Positions 1 through 8,354 of a stretch of 64,000 nucleotides of DNA are shown piece by piece. Source of the stretch: Catenuloplanes atrovinosus (GTDB lineage Bacteria > Actinomycetota > Actinomycetes > Mycobacteriales > Micromonosporaceae); assembly GCF_031458235.1 (NCBI RefSeq), contig NZ_JAVDYB010000001.1, positions 806,001-870,000 of the forward strand, written 5' to 3'. The notes beneath the pieces are model-generated. The model saw nothing but the letters and a program-made list of their open reading frames with translations. It was not told where the DNA came from and ran no database searches. Position numbers and translations under genes: made by a program. Positions within the stretch are counted from its first letter, which is position 1. Each line of letters starts with the position of its first letter.

Positions 1-572
1 TTGCGGCCGGTGGTCTGCTCCGTCGCGGCCTTGCGCTCCTCCTCGGTGATGGTCGGGTCGTTCTTCAGCACGTTACGCACGTACTGCATGGTCAGCGTGG
101 ACGCGCCCTGGGAGACCTCACCGCCCTGCGCGTTGGAGACGAACGCGCGCACCAGGCCCTTGATGTCGACGCCGCCGTGCACGTAGAACCGGGTGTCCTC
201 GGCCGCGACGATCGCGTCCTTCATCACCTTCGCGATGTCGTCGCTCTCGACGTCGGTGCGGTTCTCCTCGTAGAACTGCGTGATCTGGGTCTTGCCGTCG
301 TTCGCGTACAGGTACGACGTCTGCGCGGTCGGCGGCGTCTGGAGCGCGCTCGGCAGGTCCTCGAACGAGTCGCTGGCCAGCTTCGCCGCGAGGCCGGCCG
401 TGGCGCTCGCCGGAAGCGCGGCGCCGGCCACCACCGCGCCGCCCACCAGACCGAGCATCCCGAGGGTGAGCACCTTGCGGGATATGGACAGGATCGTGCG
501 CGCCTTGCCGGGAGCCGCCTGAGGAACCGGTGCGGTGTCCTCCGGGGCGGGCGGTTTTGCCGGTACCTGCAT
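1..572 (-). CDS. Class A penicillin-binding protein, 5' part only (cut by left edge)
   Basis: Reading the minus strand from ATG at 572 gives an open frame that runs off position 1. A proline-rich cytoplasmic tail of about 30 residues is followed by one hydrophobic segment (residues ~32-62, rich in G, A, V and L) and then the start of a glycosyltransferase-51 domain: AAEDTRFYVHGGVD, with the catalytic Glu of the ED motif, and QGASTLTMQYVRNVL. These are signatures of bifunctional peptidoglycan synthases, which polymerise and cross-link lipid II outside the membrane; the transpeptidase half would lie beyond the window. The ATG is chosen because it directly precedes the tail-membrane-GT51 order; a GAGGGG stretch about 12 bases upstream is a weak ribosome site. 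Divergent from the gene at 856. Confidence 0.88.
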   Translation of the reverse strand, partial: MQVPAKPPAPEDTAPVPQAAPGKARTILSISRKVLTLGMLGLVGGAVVAGAALPASATAGLAAKLASDSFEDLPSALQTPPTAQTSYLYANDGKTQITQFYEENRTDVESDDIAKVMKDAIVAAEDTRFYVHGGVDIKGLVRAFVSNAQGGEVSQGASTLTMQYVRNVLKNDPTITEEERKAATEQTTGR

Positions 573-687
573 TGCGGGAAGGATCCCCTCGTAAGTCGAT
601 GTGGGCCGTCTTCAAGAGTCGCGCCGCGAAGCGTAGAACTCCACTCCACGGGCGGAAGTCACAGGCCGTGACCGGTGACTGATCGCT

Positions 688-721
688 TCACGGCACGTAC
701 ATTCCTGTTCGCGTGCCGTGA
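688..721. promoter_or_regulatory. 10-bp perfect inverted repeat in a divergent promoter region
   Basis: TCACGGCACG and its exact reverse complement CGTGCCGTGA are separated by 14 bases. The repeat lies in the 283-base gap between two divergent genes (penicillin-binding protein and binding protein), so it could be an operator or a hairpin in the leader of the gene at 856. No regulator is known for it. Confidence 0.4.
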
Positions 722-855
722 TCATCGGTGTACCTCGGTGCGCCGGTGCGGTGCGCTCGTCCGGATTGTGGTCTGTCCTCGTGCGGTCTCTTAGGAGAAC
801 ATGAACGCTCCATCGATTCAGCACGGGGTGCGGTGTTCGCGGGGGGTGTGGTGAC

Positions 856-1869
856 GTGTCCGACCAGGAGGATCCCGGGGCCGGCGACGAGGTGGTGGAA
901 ATCCCTGACCGGAAGCCGACAGTTCTGTCGCACCCGCTCTGGATGCGTTTTCGCTTCGTGACGCTGGCGGGACTGTCGGTGCTGGTCGTGGCCATCACCG
1001 TCAGTCTGGTCTTCCTCGGTCGTACCCCGTCCGTGGACGAGCTACGCGCCGAGGCCGGGCTCAACGGCAAACGATCCCTCCGGATCGGCGTGAAGTTCGA
1101 CCAGCCCGGAATCGCCGAGCGGCAGCCGGACGGCACGTTCACCGGTTTCGACATCGAGATCGCCTACCTGGTGGCGGAGGATCTGGGGTTCCGCCGCAAC
1201 GAGGTCGAGTTCTACCAGATCCAGAGCGAGGACCGCGAGCGCATGCAGGCGGAGACGCCGGACGGGGCGAACGTGGTCATCGTCGACCTGGTCATCGCCA
1301 GCTTCAGCATCACGGAGGAACGGAAGTCGACGCCCGGAGTGTCGTTCTCCGCGCCGTACCTCTACACCGAGCAGTCCGTGCTCACGCTGGGTGATCATCC
1401 GCCGGTCGCCACGCTGGACGACCTGCGCGGCAAGCGGGTGTGCAGCCTGGCGACCGCCACCAGCGCCACGGCGGCCGCGGCGGCCGGCAACATCGTGCAG
1501 TCGCAGCTCACCATCAGCGAGTGCGTCAAGGCGCTGCGCGCGGGCCAGGTGGAGGCGGTCAGCACGGACGCGGCGATCCTCGGCGGCATCCGGGCGAAGA
1601 ACCCGGACCTGCGGCACTGGGACATCGGTCTGACCACCACCGAGGCGTACGGGATCAACGTCGGCGAGAACGACGCGCTGCTCCAACTGGTCAACCTCAG
1701 CCTCTGGCACTCCCGCGAGGACCCGGACGACGCCCGCTGGGAGGAGGCCTTCGACCGCAACATCCGGTCGAGCGTGCCGCACAACCCGGGCGTGCCGCTG
1801 GCCCGGCCGGAGCAGCCGCAGGTGGACAAGCCCGAGGTCCGGGAGTGGTTCTCTGGAGGGCTCGGATGA
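856..1869 (+). CDS. Membrane-anchored family-3 solute-binding protein (glutamate/polar amino acid type)
   Basis: 337 residues from GTG. A ~36-residue cytoplasmic tail precedes a single membrane helix (residues ~36-57), then an extracellular family-3 binding fold: LRIGVKFDQPGI at the start of the lobe, TFTGFDIEIAYLVAEDLGF, and FSAPYLYTEQSVLT before the hinge. There is no lipobox Cys, so it is tethered by its helix, not by lipid. It overlaps the next membrane-protein gene by ATGA, and a PP2C phosphatase follows; no permease or ATPase is adjacent. That makes ligand sensing more likely than transport, loosely like the mycobacterial GlnH-GlnX-PknG amino-acid sensing route; this comparison is inference. 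Start GTG has a G-rich stretch upstream. Confidence 0.8.
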   Translation: MSDQEDPGAGDEVVEIPDRKPTVLSHPLWMRFRFVTLAGLSVLVVAITVSLVFLGRTPSVDELRAEAGLNGKRSLRIGVKFDQPGIAERQPDGTFTGFDIEIAYLVAEDLGFRRNEVEFYQIQSEDRERMQAETPDGANVVIVDLVIASFSITEERKSTPGVSFSAPYLYTEQSVLTLGDHPPVATLDDLRGKRVCSLATATSATAAAAAGNIVQSQLTISECVKALRAGQVEAVSTDAAILGGIRAKNPDLRHWDIGLTTTEAYGINVGENDALLQLVNLSLWHSREDPDDARWEEAFDRNIRSSVPHNPGVPLARPEQPQVDKPEVREWFSGGLG

Positions 1870-2957
1870 CCGAACCGGCGGCCGACTCGCTCCGGCTGCC
1901 GGCCGGCACGCGCGCGCAGCAGCAGTGGCTGCTGTCGCTGCTGCCCGCGTTCCCGCTGGTCCTGCTGGTGCTGCGGCTGTGGTACCTCAGCCGGCAGGAC
2001 CTCGCCACCATGCTGCTGCTCGTCCAGTACGTCAGCCCGCTCGGCCTGATCACCTCGCTGACCATCACGCTGGTCTGGGTGCTGCCGGCGATGGTGCTGC
2101 TGATCCGGGTGTTCGGCACGCTGCTGCTGATCAGCGCGCCGAGCCGGGAGGACGCCCGCCGGTCGCTGCTCGCGGTGGTGACGCTGCGCATGCCGGACTG
2201 GGCCGTGGTCATCGCGGTGCTGCTGGCCGCGATCACCTGGCAGATGCGGTTCCTGCCCACGCTGCTCATGCTGGTGCTGATGAGCGTCGGGCTGACCACC
2301 TGGCTGCGCCGCGGCGACGACCGGATCGTGCTGCTGTTCATGGGCACGGCGGTGCCGGTCGCGTCCGCGATCCTGGCGTACCTCTGGCTCGGACCGGCGA
2401 TCATGGCGGCGATCCGCGGCGGGGAGACGATCAACGCGGTGCTGCTCGGCGTGCCGCCCGCGGTGGCGCCCGTGCTGACCGGCCCGATCCCGCCCGGCGT
2501 CGCACGGCTCGGCACGCACTGGGCCGCGGTGGCGGCCTCCATCGTGGCGCCGTTCGCGATCGGCGTGCTGTTCATGCGCGCGCCGATTCTGCCGGACACC
2601 GCGATCGAGGCCACGGCCGGCGCGGTCGTCACCCCCGAGGCCACCACCGTCACCCGGGAGGCCGTAACCCCGGCGGGGGACGACGAGGAGCCGGCGGTCG
2701 AGGTGTGGCGCGGGCGCCTGATCACGGTGGACGACAGCATGGTCACGCTGATGGACGCGGACGGCCGGGTCAGGTTCATCCCGTCGTCCGCCGTGCGGTC
2801 CCGTACGCTGTGTCCCGAGGCGGAGCAGGTGCCATCCAGCGCGGTCTACGTGCAGGGGTGGTACGCGGAGGACACCGCGCTGGAGTGGATGGCACCGAAA
2901 CAGCGACGAACCGAGCCCGACCCACGGTGTCAGGGGCGACCCGTGCGGGCCGAGTGA
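1866..2957 (+). CDS. Polytopic membrane protein with soluble C-terminal domain, unknown function
   Basis: 363 residues from the ATG that overlaps the stop of the binding-protein gene (ATGA), so the two are translationally coupled. Roughly seven or eight hydrophobic helices occupy residues ~18-240 (for example LLPAFPLVLLVLRLWYL and WAVVIAVLLAAITW). The last ~110 residues are polar and include an acidic stretch and a short beta-rich segment (VWRGRLITVDDSMVTLMD) that resembles a small SH3-like fold. I do not recognise the family. Its position between a membrane-tethered binding protein and a PP2C phosphatase suggests it relays or responds to the ligand signal. Confidence 0.7.
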   Translation: MTEPAADSLRLPAGTRAQQQWLLSLLPAFPLVLLVLRLWYLSRQDLATMLLLVQYVSPLGLITSLTITLVWVLPAMVLLIRVFGTLLLISAPSREDARRSLLAVVTLRMPDWAVVIAVLLAAITWQMRFLPTLLMLVLMSVGLTTWLRRGDDRIVLLFMGTAVPVASAILAYLWLGPAIMAAIRGGETINAVLLGVPPAVAPVLTGPIPPGVARLGTHWAAVAASIVAPFAIGVLFMRAPILPDTAIEATAGAVVTPEATTVTREAVTPAGDDEEPAVEVWRGRLITVDDSMVTLMDADGRVRFIPSSAVRSRTLCPEAEQVPSSAVYVQGWYAEDTALEWMAPKQRRTEPDPRCQGRPVRAE

Positions 2958-3057
2958 TTCTCCCGCCGAACCCGGCGCACGACGTGACCGGTTGGCGGAC
3001 CATGATGGGATACCACCGCCTGGAGACAGGCCGACGACGATTTGGCAGGCTTCCGCC

Positions 3058-3855
3058 ATGACCTTGCAGCTGCGATCCGCGGCCATGACCGACCGCGGCC
3101 TCATCCGGAGCGGTAACCAGGACTGCGCCTACGCCGGGCGCTACCTGGCGGCCGTCGCCGACGGCATGGGCGGCATGGCCGCCGGCGAGGTGGCCAGCCA
3201 GCTCACCATCGAGGCGGTCACGCCGTTCGACTCGCTGATCGCGGACGACCAGCAGGTCGAGGCGCTGCACGCGATGGTCGAGGCGGCCAACGCGCGCATC
3301 CACGAGCACGTCGCGGCGAACCCGTCGCTGCAGGGCATGGGCACCACGCTCACCGCGCTGCTGTTCTCCGGCACGCAGTTCGCGCTGGTCCACGTGGGTG
3401 ACTCCCGGGCGTACCTGTTGCGTGACGGCAAGCTGGTGCAGCTCACCCGCGACGACACGTACGTGCAGATGCTGGTGGACGAGGGCGTGATCACCGAGGA
3501 CGAGGCGAGCGTGCACCCGCGCCGGTCCGTGGTCACCCAGGCGTTGCAGGGCGAGGCGGTCGCGCCGGCGTACGCGAAGATTCCGCCGCAGGCCGGCGAC
3601 CGCTGGCTGCTCTGCTCCGACGGCCTCTCCGGCGTGGTGTCCGCGGAGACCATGACGCAGACCATGACGGACTACCCGGACATGCAGGAGTGCGCGAAGC
3701 GGCTCATCGATCTCGCGCTGCGCGCCGGCGGGCCGGACAACATCACGGTGGTGCTGGTCGAGCTGGTCGAGGGCCCGGCCGAGCCGGACCCGCAGGGCGC
3801 CACCTGCGCCTCCGAACCGGCAGAGCCGGCGAACGCGGGCACCGGCGCCGGGTAG
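3058..3855 (+). CDS. PP2C-family serine/threonine phosphatase
   Basis: 265 residues. Motifs of the metal-dependent PPM/PP2C fold appear in order: RSGNQD, VADGMGG (metal-binding Asp), LVHVGDSRAYLLRDG, LCSDGLSG, and GGPDNITVVLV (last metal Asp). The protein ends shortly after the catalytic domain with no membrane helix, so it is cytosolic. It probably removes phosphates placed by Hanks-type kinases such as PknB or PknG, none of which is in this window. ATG at 3058 is used because the frame upstream opens only with a TTG (2992) and gives an unrelated extension; a second ATG at 3085 is possible. It follows the membrane-protein gene by 100 bases and may share its transcript. Confidence 0.88.
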   Translation: MTLQLRSAAMTDRGLIRSGNQDCAYAGRYLAAVADGMGGMAAGEVASQLTIEAVTPFDSLIADDQQVEALHAMVEAANARIHEHVAANPSLQGMGTTLTALLFSGTQFALVHVGDSRAYLLRDGKLVQLTRDDTYVQMLVDEGVITEDEASVHPRRSVVTQALQGEAVAPAYAKIPPQAGDRWLLCSDGLSGVVSAETMTQTMTDYPDMQECAKRLIDLALRAGGPDNITVVLVELVEGPAEPDPQGATCASEPAEPANAGTGAG

Positions 3856-3930
3856 CGCCGAATCGCGCGGCGGCGCGACCTGGGGTAGGTTACGGACCGG
3901 TCGCGGGAATCCCCGCGCAGCCTCCGGTGA

Positions 3931-6273
3931 GTGGTGATGACCTCTACGCGCCTCGCGACGGCGATGCTGCCCCTCGGCGACGCTCCCGCTCGCCCGCGCA
4001 CCAGGTTCGCCGCCGTCGCCGCGGTCACGCTCCTGGCGGTCGCGCTCGTCGTCGCCGTGAGCACCAGCGGCGTGGTCACCGGCCGGGCCGGCGTCGCGCT
4101 GGACAACCTGGCGCAGTTGACGGCCGGGATCGCGGCCGCGGTCTGCTGCCTGGTCACCGCGCGCGGCACGAGCGGCGCCGGCCGCGCGTGGCGGCGGCTG
4201 ATCGGCGCCGGCATGGTCGGCTGGGCGCTCGGCCAGCTCATCTGGACCGTGTACCAGCTGTTCGGCACGGACTACCTGCCCGGTCCGGCGCCGGCCGAGC
4301 TCGGCTACATGGCGCTGCCGGTGTTCGCGCTCTGGGCGCTGCTGACCGTCGCGGCCGTCTCGCCGCGCCGGGTGCTCAACCCGTCCCGTCGCGCGCACGT
4401 GGTGACCATGCTGGACGTGGTGATCGTGCTCGGGTCCGTGGTCATGCTCTCCTGGGCGCCGATCCGCGCGGTGCTCCAGGCCGGCGAGGGCCCGCCCGGC
4501 GCGCTGGTCGCCGCCGTCGCGCACCTGGTGATGGACGCCCTGCTGGCGGTGCTGCTCGCGCTGCTGCTGGCGGTGCGGCAGCCACCCCGCGCGCTGCGGC
4601 CACCGCTGCTGCTGCTCGGCGGCGGCCTGCTGGCGCTGGCCGTGTCCGACGGCTTCTACGCGTACCTGGTGTCCACCGGCGCGGAGCGGATGTCGCCGCT
4701 GCACAGCGCCGGCTGGGTGCTCGGCCCGGCGCTGGTCGCGCTGGCCTCGCTGGCCCCCGCGCCGGAGGAGCCGCCGTCGGCCGACACGGACGGGCTGGAC
4801 CCGGTCTTCCTGCTGCTGCCGGTGCTGCCGGTGGTCGCGACCGGGGTCACGCTGGCCATCCGGACGCTGGTCGGCCACCCGCTGACCTGGCCGGAGGTGG
4901 CGCTCGGCTGGCTCGGGCTGCTGTTGGTGATCGTGCGCCAGATGGTGACCATCGTGGACAACCGGGCGCTGCTGCTGTCCGTCGCGGAGGCGCGGCGCCG
5001 GCTCGCCCACCAGGCCACCCACGATCCGCTGACCGGGCTGGCCAACCGGGAGCTGTTCGGCCGGCGGCTGAGCGCGGCCGTGGACGCGCACCGGGAGGAG
5101 GGGCGGCCGATCGCGCTGCTCTTCGTGGACCTGGACGACTTCAAGTTCGTCAACGACAGCTTCGGGCACGCGGCCGGCGACCGGATGCTCCAGGAGATCG
5201 CGGCCCGGCTGCAGCGCTGCGTGCGCCGGGACGACCTGGTCGCGCGGCTCGGCGGCGACGAGTTCGCGGTGCTGCTGGAGGCGGACCACGTCGCGCCCGG
5301 CCTGGTGGGGGAGCGAATCCTGGCCGCGCTGCGCGAGCCGGTGCTGGTCGACGGCAAGCCGGTCACGGTGGCGGCGAGCGTGGGCGTGGTGGCGCCGGAG
5401 CCGTACGACATCGGCCTGACCGGTGACGCGCTGCTGCGGCGCGCGGACGCGGCCATGTACGCCGGCAAGCGGCGCGGCAAGAACATCCTGGTGCGGTACG
5501 CCGGCACCCGCGACGGCGGCGGCGACGCGGACCTGCCCGGCCTGCTCGCCGAGGCGCTGGCCGCCGAGCCGGCCTCGTCCGGGTTCGCGGTGCACTACCA
5601 GCCGATCGTGGACCTGCACGGCGGTGCGGTGCTGGCCGTGGAGGCGCTCGCCCGCTGGACGCACCCGGACCTCGGCGTGATCGGGCCGGACGTGTTCGTC
5701 GCCGTCGCGGAGCGGGCCGGGCTGGTCGCCGCGCTGGACGACTTCGTGCTGGACACCGCGGCGCGGGACGCCCGCGCGCTGGCCGAGCTGCACGGCCGCG
5801 ACGTGGCCGTGCACGTGAACGTCTCCGCCGGCCGCCTGGGCCGCCCGGAGCTGGAGATCGCGGTGGCGGACGCGCTGCGCCGGCACGGGCTGGCGCCGGA
5901 GCGGCTGATCCTGGAGATCACCGAGACGCGCCGGATCGCGGACCTGGGCGCGGCGGTGGCGGCGGCCGGGCGGTTGCAGCGGATGGGCGTACGGCTGGCG
6001 CTGGACGACTTCGGCACCGGCTTCAACTCGCTGGCGCAACTGCACGCGCTGCCGGTCTCGATCGTCAAGCTGGACGCCACGCTGACCACGGCGGACGAGC
6101 GGTCGCGCGCGCTGGTCCGGTCCGTGCTGGCGATCTGCCGGGACCTGGGCGCGTCCGTGATAGCGGAGGGCATCGAGGCGGCGCCGCAGGCCGACGCCCT
6201 GGCCGCGCTCGGCTGCCCGCTCGGCCAGGGCTACCTATACGGCGCCCCGGTCCCGCTGGAGCGCGCCGCGTGA
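3931..6273 (+). CDS. Membrane GGDEF-EAL protein (c-di-GMP synthesis/hydrolysis)
   Basis: 780 residues; GTG-GTG-ATG at 3931-3939 leaves the exact start open by two codons. About nine hydrophobic helices fill residues ~25-340. A GGDEF domain follows, with HDPLTGLANRELF, intact GGDEF at 441-445 and an inhibitory RxxD site (RRDD) five residues before it. The EAL domain has EAL at 571-573, NVS, EITE, DDFGTG (Asp ~692), KLD, AEGIE and QGYLYG, so all the usual metal and catalytic residues are present. It should be able to bind, and plausibly both make and break, c-di-GMP at the membrane; which activity wins cannot be told from sequence. No PAS or other named sensor domain is seen. Confidence 0.9.
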   Translation: MVMTSTRLATAMLPLGDAPARPRTRFAAVAAVTLLAVALVVAVSTSGVVTGRAGVALDNLAQLTAGIAAAVCCLVTARGTSGAGRAWRRLIGAGMVGWALGQLIWTVYQLFGTDYLPGPAPAELGYMALPVFALWALLTVAAVSPRRVLNPSRRAHVVTMLDVVIVLGSVVMLSWAPIRAVLQAGEGPPGALVAAVAHLVMDALLAVLLALLLAVRQPPRALRPPLLLLGGGLLALAVSDGFYAYLVSTGAERMSPLHSAGWVLGPALVALASLAPAPEEPPSADTDGLDPVFLLLPVLPVVATGVTLAIRTLVGHPLTWPEVALGWLGLLLVIVRQMVTIVDNRALLLSVAEARRRLAHQATHDPLTGLANRELFGRRLSAAVDAHREEGRPIALLFVDLDDFKFVNDSFGHAAGDRMLQEIAARLQRCVRRDDLVARLGGDEFAVLLEADHVAPGLVGERILAALREPVLVDGKPVTVAASVGVVAPEPYDIGLTGDALLRRADAAMYAGKRRGKNILVRYAGTRDGGGDADLPGLLAEALAAEPASSGFAVHYQPIVDLHGGAVLAVEALARWTHPDLGVIGPDVFVAVAERAGLVAALDDFVLDTAARDARALAELHGRDVAVHVNVSAGRLGRPELEIAVADALRRHGLAPERLILEITETRRIADLGAAVAAAGRLQRMGVRLALDDFGTGFNSLAQLHALPVSIVKLDATLTTADERSRALVRSVLAICRDLGASVIAEGIEAAPQADALAALGCPLGQGYLYGAPVPLERAA

Positions 6274-6280
6274 GCGCCGT

Positions 6281-6700
6281 TCAGCCGTGCACCACCCGCA
6301 CGTCGACGTTGCCGCGGACCGCGTTGGAGTAGGGGCAGACCTGCTCGGCCGCGTCGGTCAGCGCGGTGACGGCCGCCGCGTCCAGCGTGGGCACCGCGAC
6401 CTCGAGCGTGACGGTCAGCCCCAGCGCCGGCCGGTCGGTGGCGCGGACCAGGCCGACCTTCGCGGTGACCGTGGAGTCGCCCAGGTCCAGCTTCTGACGG
6501 CGGGCGACCAGCCGCATCGCGGAGTGGAAGCACGCCGCGAACCCGGCGGCGAACAGCTGCTCCGGGTTGGTGGCGCCGCCCGCGCCGCCCAGTTCCCTCG
6601 GCGCGGCGACCGGGAAGTCGATCAGGCCGTCCGAGGAGGTGACCGCGCCGTTGCGCCCGTCGCCGGACGACGTGACCTCGGCCGTGTAGATGGCGGACAT
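6281..6700 (-). CDS. ohr: Organic hydroperoxide resistance protein (Ohr/OsmC family)
   Basis: 139 residues from ATG 6700. The two redox cysteines of Ohr are present: Cys57 in AACFHSAM (peroxidatic) and Cys122 in VCPYSNAVRGN (resolving). The N-terminal IYTAEVTSSGDGRNG and the TNPEQLFAAGFAACF block are typical of Ohr. It reduces fatty-acid and other organic hydroperoxides in the cytosol, normally using lipoylated proteins. Of two nearby ATGs, the one at 6700 is preferred because GAAGGAG lies 8 bases upstream; the ATG at 6706 would have only a 2-base spacing. It lies directly downstream of the OhrR-type regulator, whose stop codon falls at this junction, so the pair is an operon. Confidence 0.93.
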   Translation of the reverse strand: MSAIYTAEVTSSGDGRNGAVTSSDGLIDFPVAAPRELGGAGGATNPEQLFAAGFAACFHSAMRLVARRQKLDLGDSTVTAKVGLVRATDRPALGLTVTLEVAVPTLDAAAVTALTDAAEQVCPYSNAVRGNVDVRVVHG

Positions 6701-6705
6701 CCGCA

Positions 6706-7161
6706 TCACTCCTTCGTACCGTGGATGGTGTTGGTGATCTGCTCCAGCGCCCGGTGCAACCGGGCGTAGTCGTCGAGGGAGATGCCGAGGCCGCCGGCGA
6801 TCGTCATGGGCACGGCCGCGCACTCGGCGCGCAGCGCGCGCCCGGCGTCGGTGAGCCGGACCTCGACCACGCGCTCGTCCGCGGCGCGGCGCTGCCGCCG
6901 GATCAGCCCGGCCGCCTCGACGCGCTTGAGCATCGGCGAGAGCGTGCCGGAGTCCAGTCGCAGTGCGGTGCCCAGTTCCTTGACGGTCACCGGCTCGTCC
7001 GGCCGTTCCCAGAGCACCAGCAGCACCAGGTACTGCGGGTAGGTCAGGCCGGCCCGGTCGAGCAGCGGCCGGTAGAGATCGGTCACCGCGCGCGACGCCG
7101 AGTAGAGCGCGAAGCAGAGCTGGTACCGCAGACTCATGCCGATCGCCGGATCGTCCGTCAC
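6706..7161 (-). CDS. ohrR: MarR-family organic-peroxide repressor OhrR
   Basis: 151 residues from GTG. A winged-helix core is visible ([29 protein letters not shown] as helix-turn-helix, then the [17 protein letters not shown] wing). The N-terminal [10 protein letters not shown] carries Cys16, the single sensing Cys of the OhrR group; its oxidation by organic peroxide releases DNA. It is transcribed first, with ohr directly behind, the usual autoregulated arrangement. A perfect palindrome 25 bases upstream of the start is a candidate operator. A later ATG (MSLRYQL) is an alternative start. Confidence 0.92.
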   Translation of the reverse strand: MTDDPAIGMSLRYQLCFALYSASRAVTDLYRPLLDRAGLTYPQYLVLLVLWERPDEPVTVKELGTALRLDSGTLSPMLKRVEAAGLIRRQRRAADERVVEVRLTDAGRALRAECAAVPMTIAGGLGISLDDYARLHRALEQITNTIHGTKE

Positions 7162-7186
7162 CCGTCAAAGGCTAGCGGCCGATTAA

Positions 7187-7198
7187 GTTGTGCACAAC
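7187..7198. promoter_or_regulatory. Candidate OhrR operator
   Basis: GTTGTGCACAAC is a perfect 12-bp palindrome set in a locally AT-richer stretch 25 bases upstream of the ohrR start codon and 30 bases upstream of the divergent MocA-like gene. MarR/OhrR proteins bind such palindromes, so autorepression of ohrR-ohr is the simplest reading; the divergent gene could be affected too. Confidence 0.5.
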
Positions 7199-7228
7199 CG
7201 AAATCCGGCCGCGGGTACGCTGACGCGG

Positions 7229-7831
7229 GTGAGCCACGTCGCAGGACTCCTTCTCGCCGCGGGCGCCGGCCGCCGCTACGGCATGCCCAAGGCGCTCGTC
7301 CCGCTCGACGGCGAGTTGCTCGCCGACCGCGCCGCCCGCGCGCTGGCGGCCGGCGGCTGCGATCCCGTGCTGGTCGTGCTGGGTGCCGCCGCCGCGGACG
7401 TGCGCGCACGGGCCGCGCTCACCGGCGCCGACGTGGTGATCAACGAGGAATGGGCGACCGGCATGGGCTCGTCGCTGCGCGCCGGCCTGACCGCGCTGGC
7501 CCGCCGTGCCGAGGTGGACGCGGCCGTGGTGCTGCTGGTGGACACGCCGGGCGTCTCCGCGGCCGCGGTGCGGCGGCTGGCCGCGGCCGGTGCGCCCGAC
7601 GCGCTGGCGATGGGCGGATACGACGATCACGCCGGGCATCCGGTGCTGCTCGGCCGCGATCACTGGGCCGGCGTGGCCGCGCTCGCCACCGGCGACGTGG
7701 GCGCGCGGCCGTACCTGCGGGCACATCGCGACCTGGTGCGGATCGTGCCGGTCGGCGACGTGGCGTCGGACGAGGACCTGGACCACCCGATCGTTTCCGG
7801 TTCGCAAAATGATGATCAAAGAGCTTCATGA
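7229..7831 (+). CDS. MocA-like nucleotidyltransferase (molybdenum cofactor maturation)
   Basis: 200 residues from GTG. The nucleotide-binding loop LLLAAGAGRRYGMPKALVPLDG and the later VLLVDTPGVSAAAVRRL (acidic metal-site region) and GHPVLLGRDHW fit the MobA/MocA NTP-transferase fold. MocA cytidylates molybdopterin for xanthine-dehydrogenase-type enzymes. Its place at the head of a urate-degradation run suggests it serves a xanthine dehydrogenase, although no xdh gene is in this window. The GTG is chosen because the glycine-rich loop starts only a few residues later, as is usual in the family. It is followed by the decarboxylase gene after 28 bases. Confidence 0.78.
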   Translation: MSHVAGLLLAAGAGRRYGMPKALVPLDGELLADRAARALAAGGCDPVLVVLGAAAADVRARAALTGADVVINEEWATGMGSSLRAGLTALARRAEVDAAVVLLVDTPGVSAAAVRRLAAAGAPDALAMGGYDDHAGHPVLLGRDHWAGVAALATGDVGARPYLRAHRDLVRIVPVGDVASDEDLDHPIVSGSQNDDQRAS

Positions 7832-7859
7832 TCGATGCCTGGGCTGATTGACTGTCCGG

Positions 7860-8354
7860 GTGACGCTCGCTGAACTCAACGCACTCCCGGAGGAGGCGGC
7901 GCGCGAGGAGCTGCGCACCTGCTGCGCCTCGTCCCGGTGGGTGTCCGAGGTGGCCGCGCGCCGGCCGTACCCACGGCTCGACGCCCTGCTGGCGGTCAGT
8001 GACGCGGCGCTGGCCGTGCTCGGCTGGGACGACGTGCTCGAGGCGCTCGCGGCGCACCCGCGGATCGGGCAGCGCGTCACCGGCGCCGACCGGGAGAGCG
8101 CCTGGTCCCGGCGCGAGCAGTCCGGCATGGACGCCGCCACCGACGACGTGCGCGCCGCGCTGGCCGAGGCGAACGCGGCGTACGAGGAGCGGTTCGGGCA
8201 CGTGTTCCTGATCTTCGCGAGCGGCCGGTCCGATGTGGAGATGCTGGCCGCGGCGCGGTCCCGGCTGGACAACGACGAGCCCACCGAGCGCCGCGTGGTG
8301 CACGGCGAGCTGACGAGGATCGTGCGGCTGCGGCTGGAGAGGCTGTTCGGATGA
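7860..8354 (+). CDS. uraD: 2-oxo-4-hydroxy-4-carboxy-5-ureidoimidazoline (OHCU) decarboxylase
   Basis: 164 residues. It carries the family marks: LAELNALPEEAAREELRTCC at the start, AAHPRIGQRV with the catalytic His, SGMDAA, and FLIFASGRS near the end. It decarboxylates OHCU stereospecifically to S-allantoin, the last step after urate oxidase and HIU hydrolase. GTG at 7860 gives the usual N-terminus (VTLAELN); a TTG twelve bases earlier is the alternative. Its stop overlaps the start of the HIU hydrolase gene, so the two are coupled. Confidence 0.92.
   Translation: MTLAELNALPEEAAREELRTCCASSRWVSEVAARRPYPRLDALLAVSDAALAVLGWDDVLEALAAHPRIGQRVTGADRESAWSRREQSGMDAATDDVRAALAEANAAYEERFGHVFLIFASGRSDVEMLAAARSRLDNDEPTERRVVHGELTRIVRLRLERLFG

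Noticed and set aside
2776-6045. Long minus-strand frame opposite PP2C and the GGDEF-EAL gene
   Set aside because: Gln/Arg/His-rich shadow of high-GC codons; no domain, no ribosome site.
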